The notes under the pieces are model-generated. The model was given only the letters and a program-made list of their open reading frames with translations, made no database searches and was not told where the DNA came from. From NCBI GenBank assembly GCA_021014325.1, contig CM037472.1, positions 16,043,063 to 16,107,062 of the forward strand: DNA of 64,000 nucleotides, read 5' to 3'. Positions 23,736-34,737 of this stretch are shown here, one piece after another. Each line of letters begins with the position of its first letter. The stretch's first letter is position 1. The stretch is from Plazaster borealis. Taxonomy: Eukaryota > Echinodermata > Asteroidea > Forcipulatida > Labidiasteridae. The translations under genes were made by a program, and so were the position numbers.

Positions 23736-25620
23736 GTGAGAAACACCCACAGGGAACTCTATGGGTGCACCCCATTAAATAAACTCCCACAGCATACAGT
23801 GCAAAATGCTAAATATTCAAAAATATACAGAAATACTTAGAAGTCTCACAGCTTTTTACAGTAGAGGGAAAATTATCCATTGACTCTTGAACCTTTATCC
23901 TCTGCTCAATTTAATATGGGGAGTCCCAAGGCCTGGAGATTTATTCTCCCTCCAAATCAAAACACCCTGCAGCAGTGAAATTTTCCAAACATCCGAACAT
24001 CAATCTTGAAAAATGTCCGTACACCTCTCAGCAAATATGACCATTTTTGTTAGGGCCTATGTCATCCAAATTACATCCAGTTGGAAGTCAACAACCCCCA
24101 GGTCACAATCTTGGGCAACATTTTTACACTGAAACCCTTTTTGGGGGGCTCTCAAATTTGTCTAATATAGAATATTTTGAGGGCCTACAAAATATTAATG
24201 AGCTCGACGCTCTGTTCTCTCCCTATTTAGTGGGGTGCACCCCTATACAATCCTGATCATGATATCTCGTTGGGCCCCGGCACCTGCCCTCGTTCAATGT
24301 TGGCTCTCATTGCGGGGTCTGTACCCCAGCTCGGTTGAACAACAATGAGCGGGGGAGCAGGGGACGGGAAGGGTATGTTTACTGTCACGTGGCCCAAGCA
24401 TTTTGGCTGGGATTGTAGTCCTCCTCTTCCTAGATTTTTTAAATTTCATGCAGGTACAATTTTCCAAACGTAAACTACAAAAATATGTATTGTACATATC
24501 CACAAAGCCTTGTGCAAGATCATAAATATAAACATCAATGCGCATACGTATAGAACAGTGTATGTCACCTGTATCTCATTACTTAGAGGGAGGGAATACA
24601 AAGGTATACCAAAGGGTAATGACTCAAAAAATGAATGGCCATTAACACTTACTTGGTAAGAAGCACTGCAGCTGTTGATAATAACATTGAAAAACGACTC
24701 CCTTCTGAGGAATGTTGTTTTAGAGAAAGGGATTTTAAAAAAACGTATCTCAGATTGTGTATTCCAATTACGGGTTACTCTTTCTGCGTGGACTTAACCA
24801 CTCCATATTTTCGGTGATATCTCAAAACGTTCCCATCTTTTATTTTTCACAGGTTAGTTTGATTGTATACACATTTACATAGCATTAAAACAATCGAACG
24901 GTCCCAAAAGCCAAAGGCTTTCTTTGCCTCAAGTATAATGTTTACGTCATTGGAACAGAAAGGAACACTATTTTTGTTTGTCTGTTTGTTTGTTCGTTTG
25001 TTGAGGTGTTTGTTGGGGTATTTGTTTGTTTGTTTGCTTGTTTGTTTAGATGATCTTCACAACCAGGGAGCTCGGCAAAGCTCGCACAAGGGGATATAAA
25101 CGCCATGCTGGAAACTGCCAATCTCTCTCATACAACGTTGGTTATCTATTGATTATTGCACAAATCAATAAATTGTGATCCAGTAAAGACAACAATACTT
25201 ATTCTACTCATTGTGAAATCAGCGGTTACCTTGGCCGGAATCGAACCCACAACCTTGTAATTGCAAGTCCTGCAGTCTAACCACTTGATCACGGTGACAA
25301 AATAAGACATTGGATCGGGCTCCCATCACTGTTATAAAATTAAAGGAGTATGCCAAAGATTCAGCTGCACCCACTTCTATTAGCAATGAGCATAAACAGT
25401 CGGATTTGTCTTTCTCAATTTTGTCTCGCAGGTACCAGTGTTGCTTCCACCGCATAAAGCGTCCAGTCACAAGATGTGCTTGGTCGAGCAAGTTGAGCTT
25501 CGCAGCGTTGAGTTGTCAGATTGCCTACCCGGAGTCAACAGGACCTTTGTCTATCAGAGCGCCGTCCGATGCCGATGCAAGAAATGCATCGAGTCTAATA
25601 CATACTGTGCTGGGAATTGA
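23499..25620 (+). CDS. Glycoprotein hormone beta-5-type (GPB5-like) subunit, gene 2
   Basis: This is a second secreted cystine-knot beta subunit, paralogous to the gene at 6757-9224. Coding exons 23499-23735 and 25432-25620 give 141 residues. Residues 1 to about 31 are a signal peptide with core FLSPFALALLIGIVV. The segment CSVREYRKYEAKLPGC (46-61) resembles the start of mature GPB5. CFGRC is at 71-75 and CRC at 126-128. The ten cysteines (46, 61, 71, 75, 95, 110, 126, 128, 131, 138) have exactly the same spacing as gene 1, and the intron is at the same place in the same phase (GAG|GTGAG ... CGCAG|GTA). Unlike gene 1 it has an N-glycosylation sequon, NRT, at 115. Translation from the ATG at 23499 is preferred because a splice acceptor lies just upstream. 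It presumably dimerises with an alpha-type (GPA2) subunit, which is not in this window. Confidence 0.9.
24603..24880. mobile_element. Family B-like MITE remnant
   Basis: AACACTTACTTGGTAAGAAG, CTGCAGCTGTTGATA, AACGACTCCCTTC and TTTTTCACAGGTTAGTTT match the interiors of the elements at 26697 and 34108. The TTAA termini are not preserved. Confidence 0.6.
24975..25050. repeat. GTTT-rich microsatellite
   Basis: Imperfect (GTTT)n/(GTTTGTCT)n sequence runs through this segment inside the GPB5-2 intron. Confidence 0.8.
25224..25298 (-). mobile_element. tRNA-derived SINE-like segment
   Basis: The minus strand has a tRNA layout over about 75 nt: a D-arm-like TGATCAAGTGGTTAGA, an anticodon-arm-like region and a perfect Pol III B-box GGTTCGATTCC. 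The acceptor and T-stem pairings are imperfect, so a tRNA-derived retroposon or pseudogene is likelier than a working tRNA. It lies about 130 bp before coding exon B of GPB5-2. Confidence 0.6.
25432..25620 (+). CDS. GPB5-2 coding exon B
   Basis: The acceptor is TTTTGTCTCGCAG|GTA. The exon holds 62 codons plus TGA (25618-25620), the same length as in gene 1. It carries cysteines 95, 110, 126, 128, 131 and 138 and the NRT sequon, and ends NTYCAGN. Confidence 0.9.
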   Translation, partial: VPVLLPPHKASSHKMCLVEQVELRSVELSDCLPGVNRTFVYQSAVRCRCKKCIESNTYCAGN

Positions 25621-26299
25621 TTATTGAGAAAATAACTTTTGCTTTGTGTATATATATTGAAACAAAAATCTGACTGACTTTCTTTTCTTTGGTTATGATT
25701 CCCTTGCAAATATGTTATGCTGCTACCCGTTGTTCTGGGGTTAATTACGACATTTTATGGTGGGCGTAAACCCAAAACACCAACAAGGCTTCACTGGACG
25801 TGCGCTTCGTGGCTATTTTGCCATTCAACATGGCGCAGCAGGTAGTGGTGACGTCATATGCAAGGGGGTCTAAGTATTGTAAAGCATTGGCAACATTGGT
25901 AAAACATTAATGTTGGTTAAATTATATGGTAGTTTAATGTGCATCAGGTACACCGTATTTATTACTCCGGAAAGATTTGAAGTCTGGTTTATGTAAAAGA
26001 GAACAAGAATCACGCATAGATTGTGGTATGGGCAAAAGAAACCCTTTCCGATTTGAACGCATGCAATAATTATACAAACCGAAAGTAAAGTATTTCTGCG
26101 AGATAAAACAAACATAGCTTAATTGTCAGCACCGCACAGGTTGACTATCATTGACGCTCCTGTAATGGAACCGAATAATAATTGAGAACATTCAGCAACA
26201 TTATCTGACATTGTAAACACTAACTTAATAAGAGTCGTGAAAATAATAAAATATATATACCTATATATATAATGATTTTGGGTTGAACAAAGAAAAATT
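25621..26299. other. Region downstream of GPB5-2
   Basis: No clear AATAAA lies close to the stop codon, and no gene is recognised. An AT-rich (TA)n-like patch lies near 26252-26270. Confidence 0.4.
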
Positions 26300-26371
26300 G
26301 ACTAGAGTGGGATTTGAACCAACGACCTCCGGTTTAACGTGCCGGCGCTCTACCAACTGAGCTATCTAGCC
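26300..26371 (-). mobile_element. tRNA-derived element (Asn-GTT-like layout, degenerate)
   Basis: The minus strand folds as a tRNA of 72 nt. It has a 7-bp acceptor stem (GGCTAGA/TCTAGTC, one G-U), a perfect D stem GCTC/GAGC, an anticodon stem with a C-A mismatch at its inner end and a T stem with one mismatch. The nominal anticodon is GTT, but the universal T33 is C. The B-box GGTTCAAATCC is near consensus. These defects favour a SINE head or pseudo-tRNA. Confidence 0.65.
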
Positions 26372-26696
26372 CTATGTTGGCGGTCTCCCTATTTTGTCAA
26401 TATCTTTGTTCGGGGGTATAATTATATTTAATAATAATGAAAATTAAAATTTAAAAATAAAAAAATTCCAAGTAAGGAGGATTAGTAAACATTCCGGAGC
26501 AGCCATGAAATCCTTTGCCCCTATTGCAAATATATTTTCTCTGAGGTGTGGCACCGGTACTGCGGCAAACCTGTTTGTCCATGGGCGGCTTTACTTCACC
26601 CACTTAACTGAGCTCTGGAACTTGATTTGAAGACGACAAACACTACACTTTTAAACAATGATTGTTAATACTTGTTTCTCTTTTTTATGTGTTTCT

Positions 26697-27082
26697 TTAA
26701 AGGGTCTGTATACGTTTGGAAATGACTCTAAAAAATAATGGCAATAAAAACTTACTTGGTAAAAAGTACAGCAGCTTTGAATAGTATAATGCATTTTGAG
26801 AAAACTTTTCACTTCGAAATACTGCGGTTATGGAAAAATATATCAGTTTTTATCCCCCAAAAACGAATCTGAGAAGCGTTACTGCAGTAACGTTTCTCAG
26901 ATAGTGTATTTCAATTGCAGATTATTCTTCCTGCGTGGAAATAACCGCTCCAGATTTTCGGCAATATCTCAAAAACGCTACCACCTTTTGAAATGAATTT
27001 TTCACAGGTTAGTTTTATGTTATCTACAACAATAGGATTGAAACAAACAGTAGGTTCCAATAATCAAACGTATACAATCCCT
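26697..27082. mobile_element. TTAA-type MITE, family B variant
   Basis: The left end TTAAAGGGTCTGTATACGTT is inverted relative to CAAACGTATACAATCCCT at the right. The interior shares ACTTACTTGGTA, GAGAAAACTT and TTTTTCACAGGTTAGTTT with the copies at 24603 and 34108. The right TTAA is lost where the next palindrome begins. Confidence 0.7.
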
Positions 27083-27293
27083 ATCATCAAAGCATAAGTG
27101 AAGTATATTTTGACAAGTTTTTACCTTTCCATATGTTCCATAGGGTTTTAAGATTATTTTGTTCGATCCTAAAGTTAATAATTGTAAAAATGGTCGTCAT
27201 ATGTTTAGCTATAGGAAACATGTTTCATTCCCATGGAAGGTGGAAAGGTAAAATAAACTTGTCATAATATACTTTAACTTTTGCTTTGATGAT
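27083..27293. mobile_element. Palindromic element with ATCATCAAAGC ends
   Basis: The left arm ATCATCAAAGCATAAGTGAA and right arm TTAACTTTTGCTTTGATGAT are inverted over about 60 bp, including GACAAGTTT and TACCTTTCCA words. It abuts the preceding MITE directly. Confidence 0.75.
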
Positions 27294-27485
27294 ATAAAAG
27301 TAACGCATGAAAAAGAAACAAAGTTACGATTATTTGTTGGGTGGTTTTTTGTGTCTTCAAACCAAGTGCTGGAGCTCAGTCAAGCGGATGGAATAAAGTC
27401 GCCCGTGGACAAACATGTTTGACATGAAATGTGTAATATGCCATATATATCTCAGAGAAAGAAATATACATTTGCAATCATTTTG

Positions 27486-28049
27486 TTCGTCACTTATGTA
27501 GACCAAAATGTTAATACATTTAATTGAATTTATTAAACAAGCTTATAAAGTAGATGAAAATTACTGTCAAATAAGGGTTTCTTTCTTTTTGAACCGCACT
27601 GCAGAACAACCCACAGGACTGTAAGCACCATTAACCTTCATAAGTTAATGCATTTTTGACAGTTATCTATATTAATTCTCACGAACAAGGACATCATAGA
27701 TTACAAGCTACGAGGCAGCCAGGTCAGATGAGTCAGTTCATCATATCATAAAATATTTATGATTTAGCTCAGAGAAGCTGATGTTATTGTTTCAATCATG
27801 TTTGTCGCAAATTGATATGCTTTCAACTTCAAGGAACGGTATAGTCATTACAAGGAGAGGGGCTGTATTGATATAAGCCTACGTTAATTCCCAGTGAAGT
27901 CATGCCTCTTTGATAGCTTTATTTCAAAACTGACAGGTGAATATTTTAACTCTATCAAAATGTGTACTTGCGTATTAAAAAAGAAGAACAACACAAACCG
28001 TAAGTGAAGCTGCCTTGAAGTTGTTCCCTTTTAACAATATTCGGAGTTA
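27486..28049. other. Non-coding stretch
   Basis: Nothing is recognised. It is AT-rich without clear repeats. Confidence 0.4.
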
Positions 28050-28290
28050 CAATGTGTATTTGATTACACATCCAACAGCACAATTAGCGCCATTAACAAG
28101 ATGAATAGGAAACGAAAAAGAAATGCTCAGTTTTAGATGTGGGAGGAAAACCCAATGGGGGAAAACCCACGCAATCAGGTAGGGAATGAGAACCCAATCC
28201 ACATGCAAGCCTCTGAGGTGGGATTCGAACCGGGGTCCACAGAGGTGAAAGGCAGGGAAAGAAACCACTGAGCCAACCTCATCCCAAAAC
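28050..28290 (-). mobile_element. tRNA-derived SINE with internal Pol III promoter
   Basis: On the minus strand an A-box TGGCTCAGTGG (28265-28275) and a perfect B-box GGTTCGAATCC (28221-28231) are spaced as in a Pol III promoter. They are followed by a tail with GCATGTGGATTGGGTT, TGATTGCGTGGGTTTTC and GGGTTTTCCTCCCACAT. The tail resembles conserved central domains of metazoan SINEs, but I cannot name the superfamily with certainty. An 81-codon minus-strand open frame covers it and is not a gene. Confidence 0.78.
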
Positions 28291-28295
28291 ATGTA

Positions 28296-28816
28296 GTTCT
28301 TTCACAAATTTAGCTGCCGCAAATTCATTGTAATTTCAATTTATTCGGGAAAATACTTGAATTCGGTTCAGCCATCTTGTTTTGTGATTTCAGCCAAAAT
28401 GAGACTGGGTGGGCAGCGAAAGTTTGATCTCGATTTGGTGTAGTCCTAATCAATGCGGATGAGTTTAAGTCATTGTTTGCTTTTGCTCACAGAAAACATG
28501 ACATGTCGGCGTTACACATTTTTGTCTAAACTTTCAACATGATTAAGGTTCACTGGCTCGAAATAATAACTGGACAACACTACATTACAGAAATAAAACA
28601 TCAAGTTATATTCTGAACTTAAACTTTGAAATTATGGTACAAATTAGAGGGCCTGTTATAAGCAAGAAATGAGGGCCTATTGGAGTACCCCTACAAAAAT
28701 CAAACTGAGGGAAATACATACAATTAAGGGGTTGCTGGACATGATCTCACGCAAGGTAGTACTGCCGTTGTCACATTGTTGCATGCTCTACGTCCGGGAG
28801 TAAAAACTATTAACTG
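28296..28816. other. Non-coding stretch
   Basis: Nothing is recognised. Confidence 0.4.
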
Positions 28817-29032
28817 CACTCTGAAAACTCCCGTGTCAGAATTGACTCGAATTCCAGAAGCCATGGGGCCTGACCCATTTCTGGGTCAGAAGACCCGGAA
28901 TCTGTGTCAAAAATGACCAAGAAATTAGTCAAACTGACTCAGAATTCAACTTAGAAACCCATTATTTAACAAGTTCCGAGTCAGTCTGACCCATATGGGT
29001 CCGGCCCCCTGGGACCCGGAAGTTTTAGAGTG
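28817..29032. mobile_element. Family A MITE, copy 5
   Basis: It runs from CACTCTGAAAACTCCCGTGT to GGAAGTTTTAGAGTG. It carries the intact everted repeat TGACCC-ATTTCT-GGGTCA at 28871-28888. Confidence 0.85.
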
Positions 29033-30214
29033 CGTTTGTTTCAAGGCTCTTGGGGAGCAAGTATCGTAGTATTTTAACTACTAGTGATATCCCCGGATTT
29101 TTCATACGAAATATTCGACATCGCCCAGCCCCATCGTTCTTTTGTTTTTGGGGGGGAGTGATGGGGAGGGTCATCGATCCCATCCCCTGTCCCGTCACTA
29201 TATGCACCTGCACAATCGGTAAAGCCCGACTTGAAGGGCGTCCATCCGGAGTGACCTTTGTATTCACTATCCGCTTGTCTTGGACACGTTAACAGTTAAT
29301 ACTGAAATAAAACACTGAACAAAGTTGTCTTCTGCTAATGCAAGTCCCGTCCACGACTGACGACTTGCGTGGTCTGTAATTGCACACTGACTCATTCCAC
29401 TTGACACTCGGCACAACCTGCGCACTTGCTAACATCTGGCAGATGAGACTTTTAAAACTCAGTGATGGGGATAAATAAACAGCCACAGTTACCTCTCATT
29501 TTTTTGACGGGAGTACTTGTCCAACTCTCGTCTGTTCGAAGTATGTGTAATCGTTAGAGGTGAGAACAAAAATGGTTGACTCTTCAATGACATTATCTGG
29601 AAAGTCAACTCATTTCCCTCAGTGTGCGATTTACGGGAGTGCGAGTTACACGATAGCCTAAAGTGAGACCCACATGCATGATTCAATAAGCTCTTAAAAC
29701 ACAGTCTTCAAAAATAGATTCATTTGAAAATTCCAGATGCAATCAATGGAGGGGCCGAACGAATGCTCAACTTACCAACATAAAACAATGATAATAATAA
29801 ATAACTGTATACACATAAACTTAAAGGATTTATTTGTCTAAGGAACTAATAAATCATCCCACAAACTATTATGTATTATTAGGCATATCATTGAATTTAC
29901 ATATTGTGGTATAAAAGTAGAAAATGGGTTTTCGTCATTTTTGTCGGTGGTCTTTCGCCACATGCAAGTTAAATTTTAGTTTGTTGCCTCTGCGGTGGAG
30001 ATACTAGTATTCTTTCGCGAACTATAAAGCGTACAGAGGAAGTGTCTCGAGATTCCGTGAGAAAAACCTACATAACCACGTTTATGCCAAACTGGCTGGG
30101 TCATAGGCTACGTGTAATGACATCATTGAAACTTCGAGAGCAAGTTTTCAAACATAATTTATTTGGCAACTGCTGGTGAGGTTGTGTTGTGTACCATGGA
30201 GAGCGCTATGGGTG
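29033..30214. other. Non-coding stretch
   Basis: No gene is recognised. Mirror open frames of 80 codons on both strands at 29025-29292 have no known domain. Confidence 0.4.
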
Positions 30215-30454
30215 TACTCTACTCCTGGGTCAAAATTTACCCGGATTCCGGATCCCAGGGGTCCAGATGACCCATTTCTGAGTCAGCTGACCCGGAAAGT
30301 GGTTAAAAATGGGATTTTAACTCGGATTCTGCGTCAGTTTGACCCATTTCTGGGTCATTTTGACACAGATTCCGGGTCATAGCGACTCAAAAATTGATCA
30401 GGCCAAATGGGACAGAAATCCGGGTCAACTCTGACCCAGAATTGTTTAGAGTGT
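30215..30454. mobile_element. Family A MITE, copy 6
   Basis: It runs from TACTCTACTCCTGGGTC to AATTGTTTAGAGTG. It carries TGACCC-ATTTCT-GGGTCA at 30340-30357 and further TGACCC words at both ends. Confidence 0.82.
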
Positions 30455-33400
30455 GTACCACAGGGGTACCTACCCGTTGAAACCGAAGATTTTAACAAAA
30501 TGGATGCGGGTGTTTGGGGGACGTATACTCGCTTCGCTTTCGTGAACAAAACCTTAGGGGACGTCGCTTAAAAATAAGGATAAACAGTGAGAGAAAAACA
30601 GCGAAGTCATCGATTTGCCGGGTCGACAAACATGTATGTAGTCTGACTGGGTATGTATTACCTTGCTAATGATGGTTAATTATTCGTGGCATTATAACCA
30701 AGTCTGCACGCATCGTACTCGGAGCGGCTCGTAATTACGAGAATTCGTGTAGAATTCGTCCGAGAACTTGTATCACGTTCATGGTTTATTCAAAGAGTAA
30801 ACTTGTTGATAAGTCATTGTGTCACACGCGTGTTTATCGGCTACACACCAACAGTTTTCCGGCTCCAAAGCTGGCATAATGTGTGTAATTTTACCCCAAA
30901 CCACCCATTTCATCGATTAAAAACATTTCTTATGACAGAAAGTTTTAATTATGAGAAGACCTTACAGTCTTTGTCAAAAGCCAAGTCCAATTATAAAACT
31001 GTCCTTGTATAAATCACCAACGAAAAACTAGCTCAGTGCAACTTCAGTGTAGCCATTATGTGTGAAGTGGGCGTGGCTTAAAATTACGTCACAATTATGA
31101 ACAGGATAAAGGCTGGTTTTACTTTCCATTTAAAGAAAAATGGTGAAACTTGTCTTGCGCCCTCACTTGTTTTTTGGACTGCTTCTCTAAACTACTCTGG
31201 CCTGGGGAAGTACTGAGGGCGCACTTTACGACTAGTAGTAGACAACTTGTTGTGCATTACTCCCAATGTTTGCAACCACTGGTTGCTTCAATCATTGTGC
31301 TGCAATCATCGTTGGGATCGTTATTTTCGAAAGGCTTGCCACGACCTAAGTGTTCACTTCACCAACATGACAGTAATGTGTACAACAAAGAGAAAAACAC
31401 TTCGTTGAATTTATTGAGGTGGTAAAGATAATGGCGGTGTAGGTGTCAACACTTTCAAAATTAAGATTAGTTTTGGTACAAAGAGCCTTAATAATATGTA
31501 GACCGTCCTCTCGTGGCGCCCTCTGTCGATTTTTTTCATCAATATTCAGTTTCACATCTTCCGTTTATTTCAGAACAATTACACCATCTTCTTCTTCATT
31601 ATGAAACTTTAGTCAAAGATAAGCAAAAAGCAGTGAACACAGCTGACAGTTTGTGGTCCATTTGCTTGGATGGTAGATTGGCTTCCAAATATTGTACTAT
31701 AAATTATTTGTTTCGTTGGTGCAATGCAACGACTATTTAAATGCAAAGAATATTCAGTAGTAAGGTTGGACGTTTGGTATCCCATATTCAACCAATTCAG
31801 ACTACTGTTGTCTTTACTTGAAGCATAAGATTACAAGTTTTTGGAATTATTATGTCCAGTCCAAGCCACTGAACTTCTTGCGTCAAGTATTTTACCCTTG
31901 AGGGTGGGGACTTTGGGTGTGAATTTGCATTGCGTTCTCTTGGAACCAGAACAGGAGCAGCTCCTCTTCTAGGAACAAGAACCGCCCAATGCATTGGGGA
32001 TGCACTGCATGTCTACTGTACCGACTATGATTAAGTTTCCAAACGGATGTTTTTTCTTGCAGATGGGCAACATGTGAATTTGCAGCACACAAAGACTGGA
32101 CATTGTAACCTTTCAGACACGATCAGATCTCCATCAGTTGACATATTCTACCAGAATGCACATTCTGAATGAAGCAAGACCAGTGTACATCACTAAATAT
32201 CATGTCCTTATTTTCCGCCTTACCGCACCGATGGATGTTCGGCTTTTGATTAGGCCGTTCGCGGCGTTTGCTTGACCGGTGACGAGCCTTCTGCGGACGG
32301 CCTAGGTAAACAATCCTGGTCGTCGATATCGAGCTCGCGGTCTTAAGCGAAGCCTTTTTTGTTGATCGGTGGCCCGTGTTTTGTTTTTCTCTCCCCCCTC
32401 TCTCTCCCTCACTCCCTCCACCTCGTGTTGCTGTGATGAAGGTGGGTAACAACCTAACAACGCAAATCGGATGCTTTTCTGTAAGATGCCAGCCTCGGGC
32501 GTGATTTAAGACACAGGCAAAAAGGCATTAGTTTGTTTGCCGCGGGTAAATCTGCTAACCGCCACAAAGGAGTTTGGTACCAAGACATTCAGTGCATTAT
32601 GAACGAGAAGAAAGGCCCACCGTGTATATACAAACCGGACTTGTTCGGTATAGTTCCTGATCAGTTTACCCATAGCAAAAAAGTGTACAGTCCTAGGTGG
32701 TCTCCATAACACAGAACCAAGTGCCTCTTAAACTTGTTTTTCTCGACTGTCGAGAGTGGAATCAACGGGATTTGTTAACTTTTCGGATTATCTCCCAAAT
32801 TCTTCCGTGTGTGGCAATAACAAGGATAACAGCAGTTAGGGTGTTTCTCTTACCAATTTAGTCAAGAAGAGGATTTGGGGCATGGTGGATAAGATGTCAT
32901 GGAACAAAGGCTGGATATGCCCTTTTCAGGATTTTCTGTTTCGATGTGCCTTGTATGGGCTGCTTGTTCGAACAAGTAATTTTAGACAGAAGATCGCAGT
33001 AATTTAGTTGATTTGAAACGGTGGTCGGTCTTTCTTGCCAAACATAACCCAATGGGATTTCTCCATTCGCAATTTCATAATGAGCATTAAACTTCCACTC
33101 GCTTTTTCTAAGTAACAAAGAAGTAAAAATGCAATCAATATGTCCTAAACGTGACTGTAAAGATGAGGTCGAGTTTGAAATAATGCGGTTTAGCTTCTAC
33201 CTTCTGTCTACAATAATTTGCAAAACGTGCCCTTTCTTATCAAAATCACAGATCCATTTCACCATGGTATTCTTACATTAGTGGGTCATACTGCACGATA
33301 ACCGTGGCAACGCTGATAAAGTTGTTTCATAAACATTTAGACGCAGATCTGCGTGATGGAATGGTGTATGTGGATGGGCGGGGCGGGGTATGATCCAAGC

Positions 33401-34107
33401 GGTCGACTGCAATGGAAGAAGTGGGGCAGCTTACAGTGCCAGTGGCTTCAATCTTTACGATCTTCTTTATCGTAAACAAATAAATAAAAAATATGGAAGA
33501 AGGAAAACTCGTACAAAAACTATGTTGGTTATGAGAATGCCCCCAACTCACTGCAGCAGGGCACCACCATCCGAGAGGCAGGTTCGGTCAAGGTTTTTTG
33601 TTGTTAGCCCCCTTCAAAAACATGCCCTGCTTTATCATGGATGGCCTACGTGGGTTTCCTTGCGTACCTTACATATTCTTAACACCATGCACAATCGTGG
33701 GAAGGTAGAGATAAGCGTTCTTTGGACCGATTTCGAAGTAATTAAACAGTAACACAAGTCTAATGGTAAAACTGATTACGAATTTGGTTAGAATTCGACA
33801 ATCGCCCTCCCAACGGCTTGCACCAGTTTAATAATATGTTGTGCTTCAAAGCAACTGATAACCTGTTGTTACCCACGAGGTTTGAAGTCAACAACAGCAC
33901 AGATTGTTTATCAATTTAATACGTGGCATCAGTTTAACCGTTGTGAGTGGGTTGAATCTTATTATCACGTGAAGTTCCCCTACCCCTAAACCCAGGCTAA
34001 CCAATCATAACGCCTGACGTTGTAACATAAGTTATAAATTGATTTGTTGGCATTGGGTATTGATCTATTATTTCGTTTGGAGTATTGACGTACCCTTTTG
34101 TAGGGTC
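30455..34107. other. Non-coding stretch with one CpG-rich block
   Basis: No gene is recognised with confidence. A block at about 32220-32350 is visibly richer in CpG than its surroundings and overlaps a 109-codon minus-strand open frame with a basic stretch (KARHRSSKRRERPNQKP). No domain is recognised. Other open frames (31150-31425, 31513-31740, 33390-33752) are featureless. Confidence 0.4.
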
Positions 34108-34320
34108 ATAGATTGGTAATTACTAAAAAAAAAAATAAATGACCATAAAAAAATTTACTTGGTGAGAAGCACTGCAGCTGTTAATAGTATCAACTAATTT
34201 GAGAAAGGATTCCCTTCGAAGAAATATGGTTTGGATAATTTCTCTACCACAAATATTTGAATCTGAGAAACGATTCATGCATGAATCGATTCTCAGATTT
34301 CTGAGAGTTGGTGTCCGTTC
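34108..34320. mobile_element. Family B MITE remnant
   Basis: GATTGGTAATTACTAAAA, TTTACTTGGTGAGAAGCACT, GCAGCTGTTAATAGTATCAA and GAGAAAGGATTCCCTTCGAA match the left half of the other family B copies. The right end is missing. It contains a small palindrome, ATTCATGCATGAAT. Confidence 0.65.
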
Positions 34321-34539
34321 GCGAATGCTGCAGCCAGAGTTGCGGCTGGTACCCGCTGTCGCCTCGCTAAACGTGGATGGATTCAACGTTCTTGTGAAAA
34401 TGCCGTTACAGCTTTTCGCTGTTTTCTCAGCAAGTAGACACTGTATTCAGCTGAAACTTTCACATGTGACTTTTATTGTATCTTTCTTTATAAAGTTGCC
34501 TATAAATCAATATAACGTCGACAAAAATTAACCCATGAC

Positions 34540-34735
34540 AGGCGCGGATCCAGGGGGGGGCATGGGGGGCGCACGCCCCCCCTTTTTCATATAAAAAAAA
34601 ATAAAAAATGAGGGAGAAAAGAAAAAAAGAGGGAGAGAGAGAGAGGGGGGGGGGAGAAATGGGGAAGGGAAGATTTTGCTGGTTGGTATATTTTCACGCC
34701 CCCCCCCGTTTGGAAAATCCTGGATCCGCCCCTGC
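34540..34735. mobile_element. Short MITE with CAGG.GCGGATCCAGG ends
   Basis: The ends CAGGCGCGGATCCAGG and CCTGGATCCGCCCCTG are inverted, and CATGA flanks both sides as a possible 5-bp target duplication. The interior is purine-rich with several G-runs (GGGGGGG) and a poly-A/T patch. Confidence 0.78.
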
Positions 34736-34737
34736 AT

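Larger units (their letters stand above)
23736..25431 (+). other. GPB5-2 intron
   Basis: The intron is 1,696 bp with GT...AG ends. It contains a family B-like MITE remnant (about 24603-24880), a GTTT-rich microsatellite (24975-25050) and a tRNA-derived segment (25224-25298). No additional exon is seen. Confidence 0.8.
26515..27485. mobile_element. Large foldback K with two elements nested inside
   Basis: The outer arms are inverted copies. The left arm (about 26520-26650) has ATTGCAAATATATTTTCTCT, CTGTTTGTCCATGGGCGGC and GAGCTCTGGAACTTGATTTG. Their complements lie at 27345-27485. Between the arms are a family B-type element (26697-27082) and a separate palindrome (27083-27293). No transposase is seen. 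Confidence 0.75.

Noticed and set aside
26300..26371. A functional tRNA-Asn gene.
   Set aside because: Position 33 is C instead of T, and both the anticodon and T stems carry mismatches. A tRNA-derived retroposon fits better.
28047..28292. 81-codon minus-strand open frame.
   Set aside because: It lies entirely within a SINE with clear A- and B-boxes.
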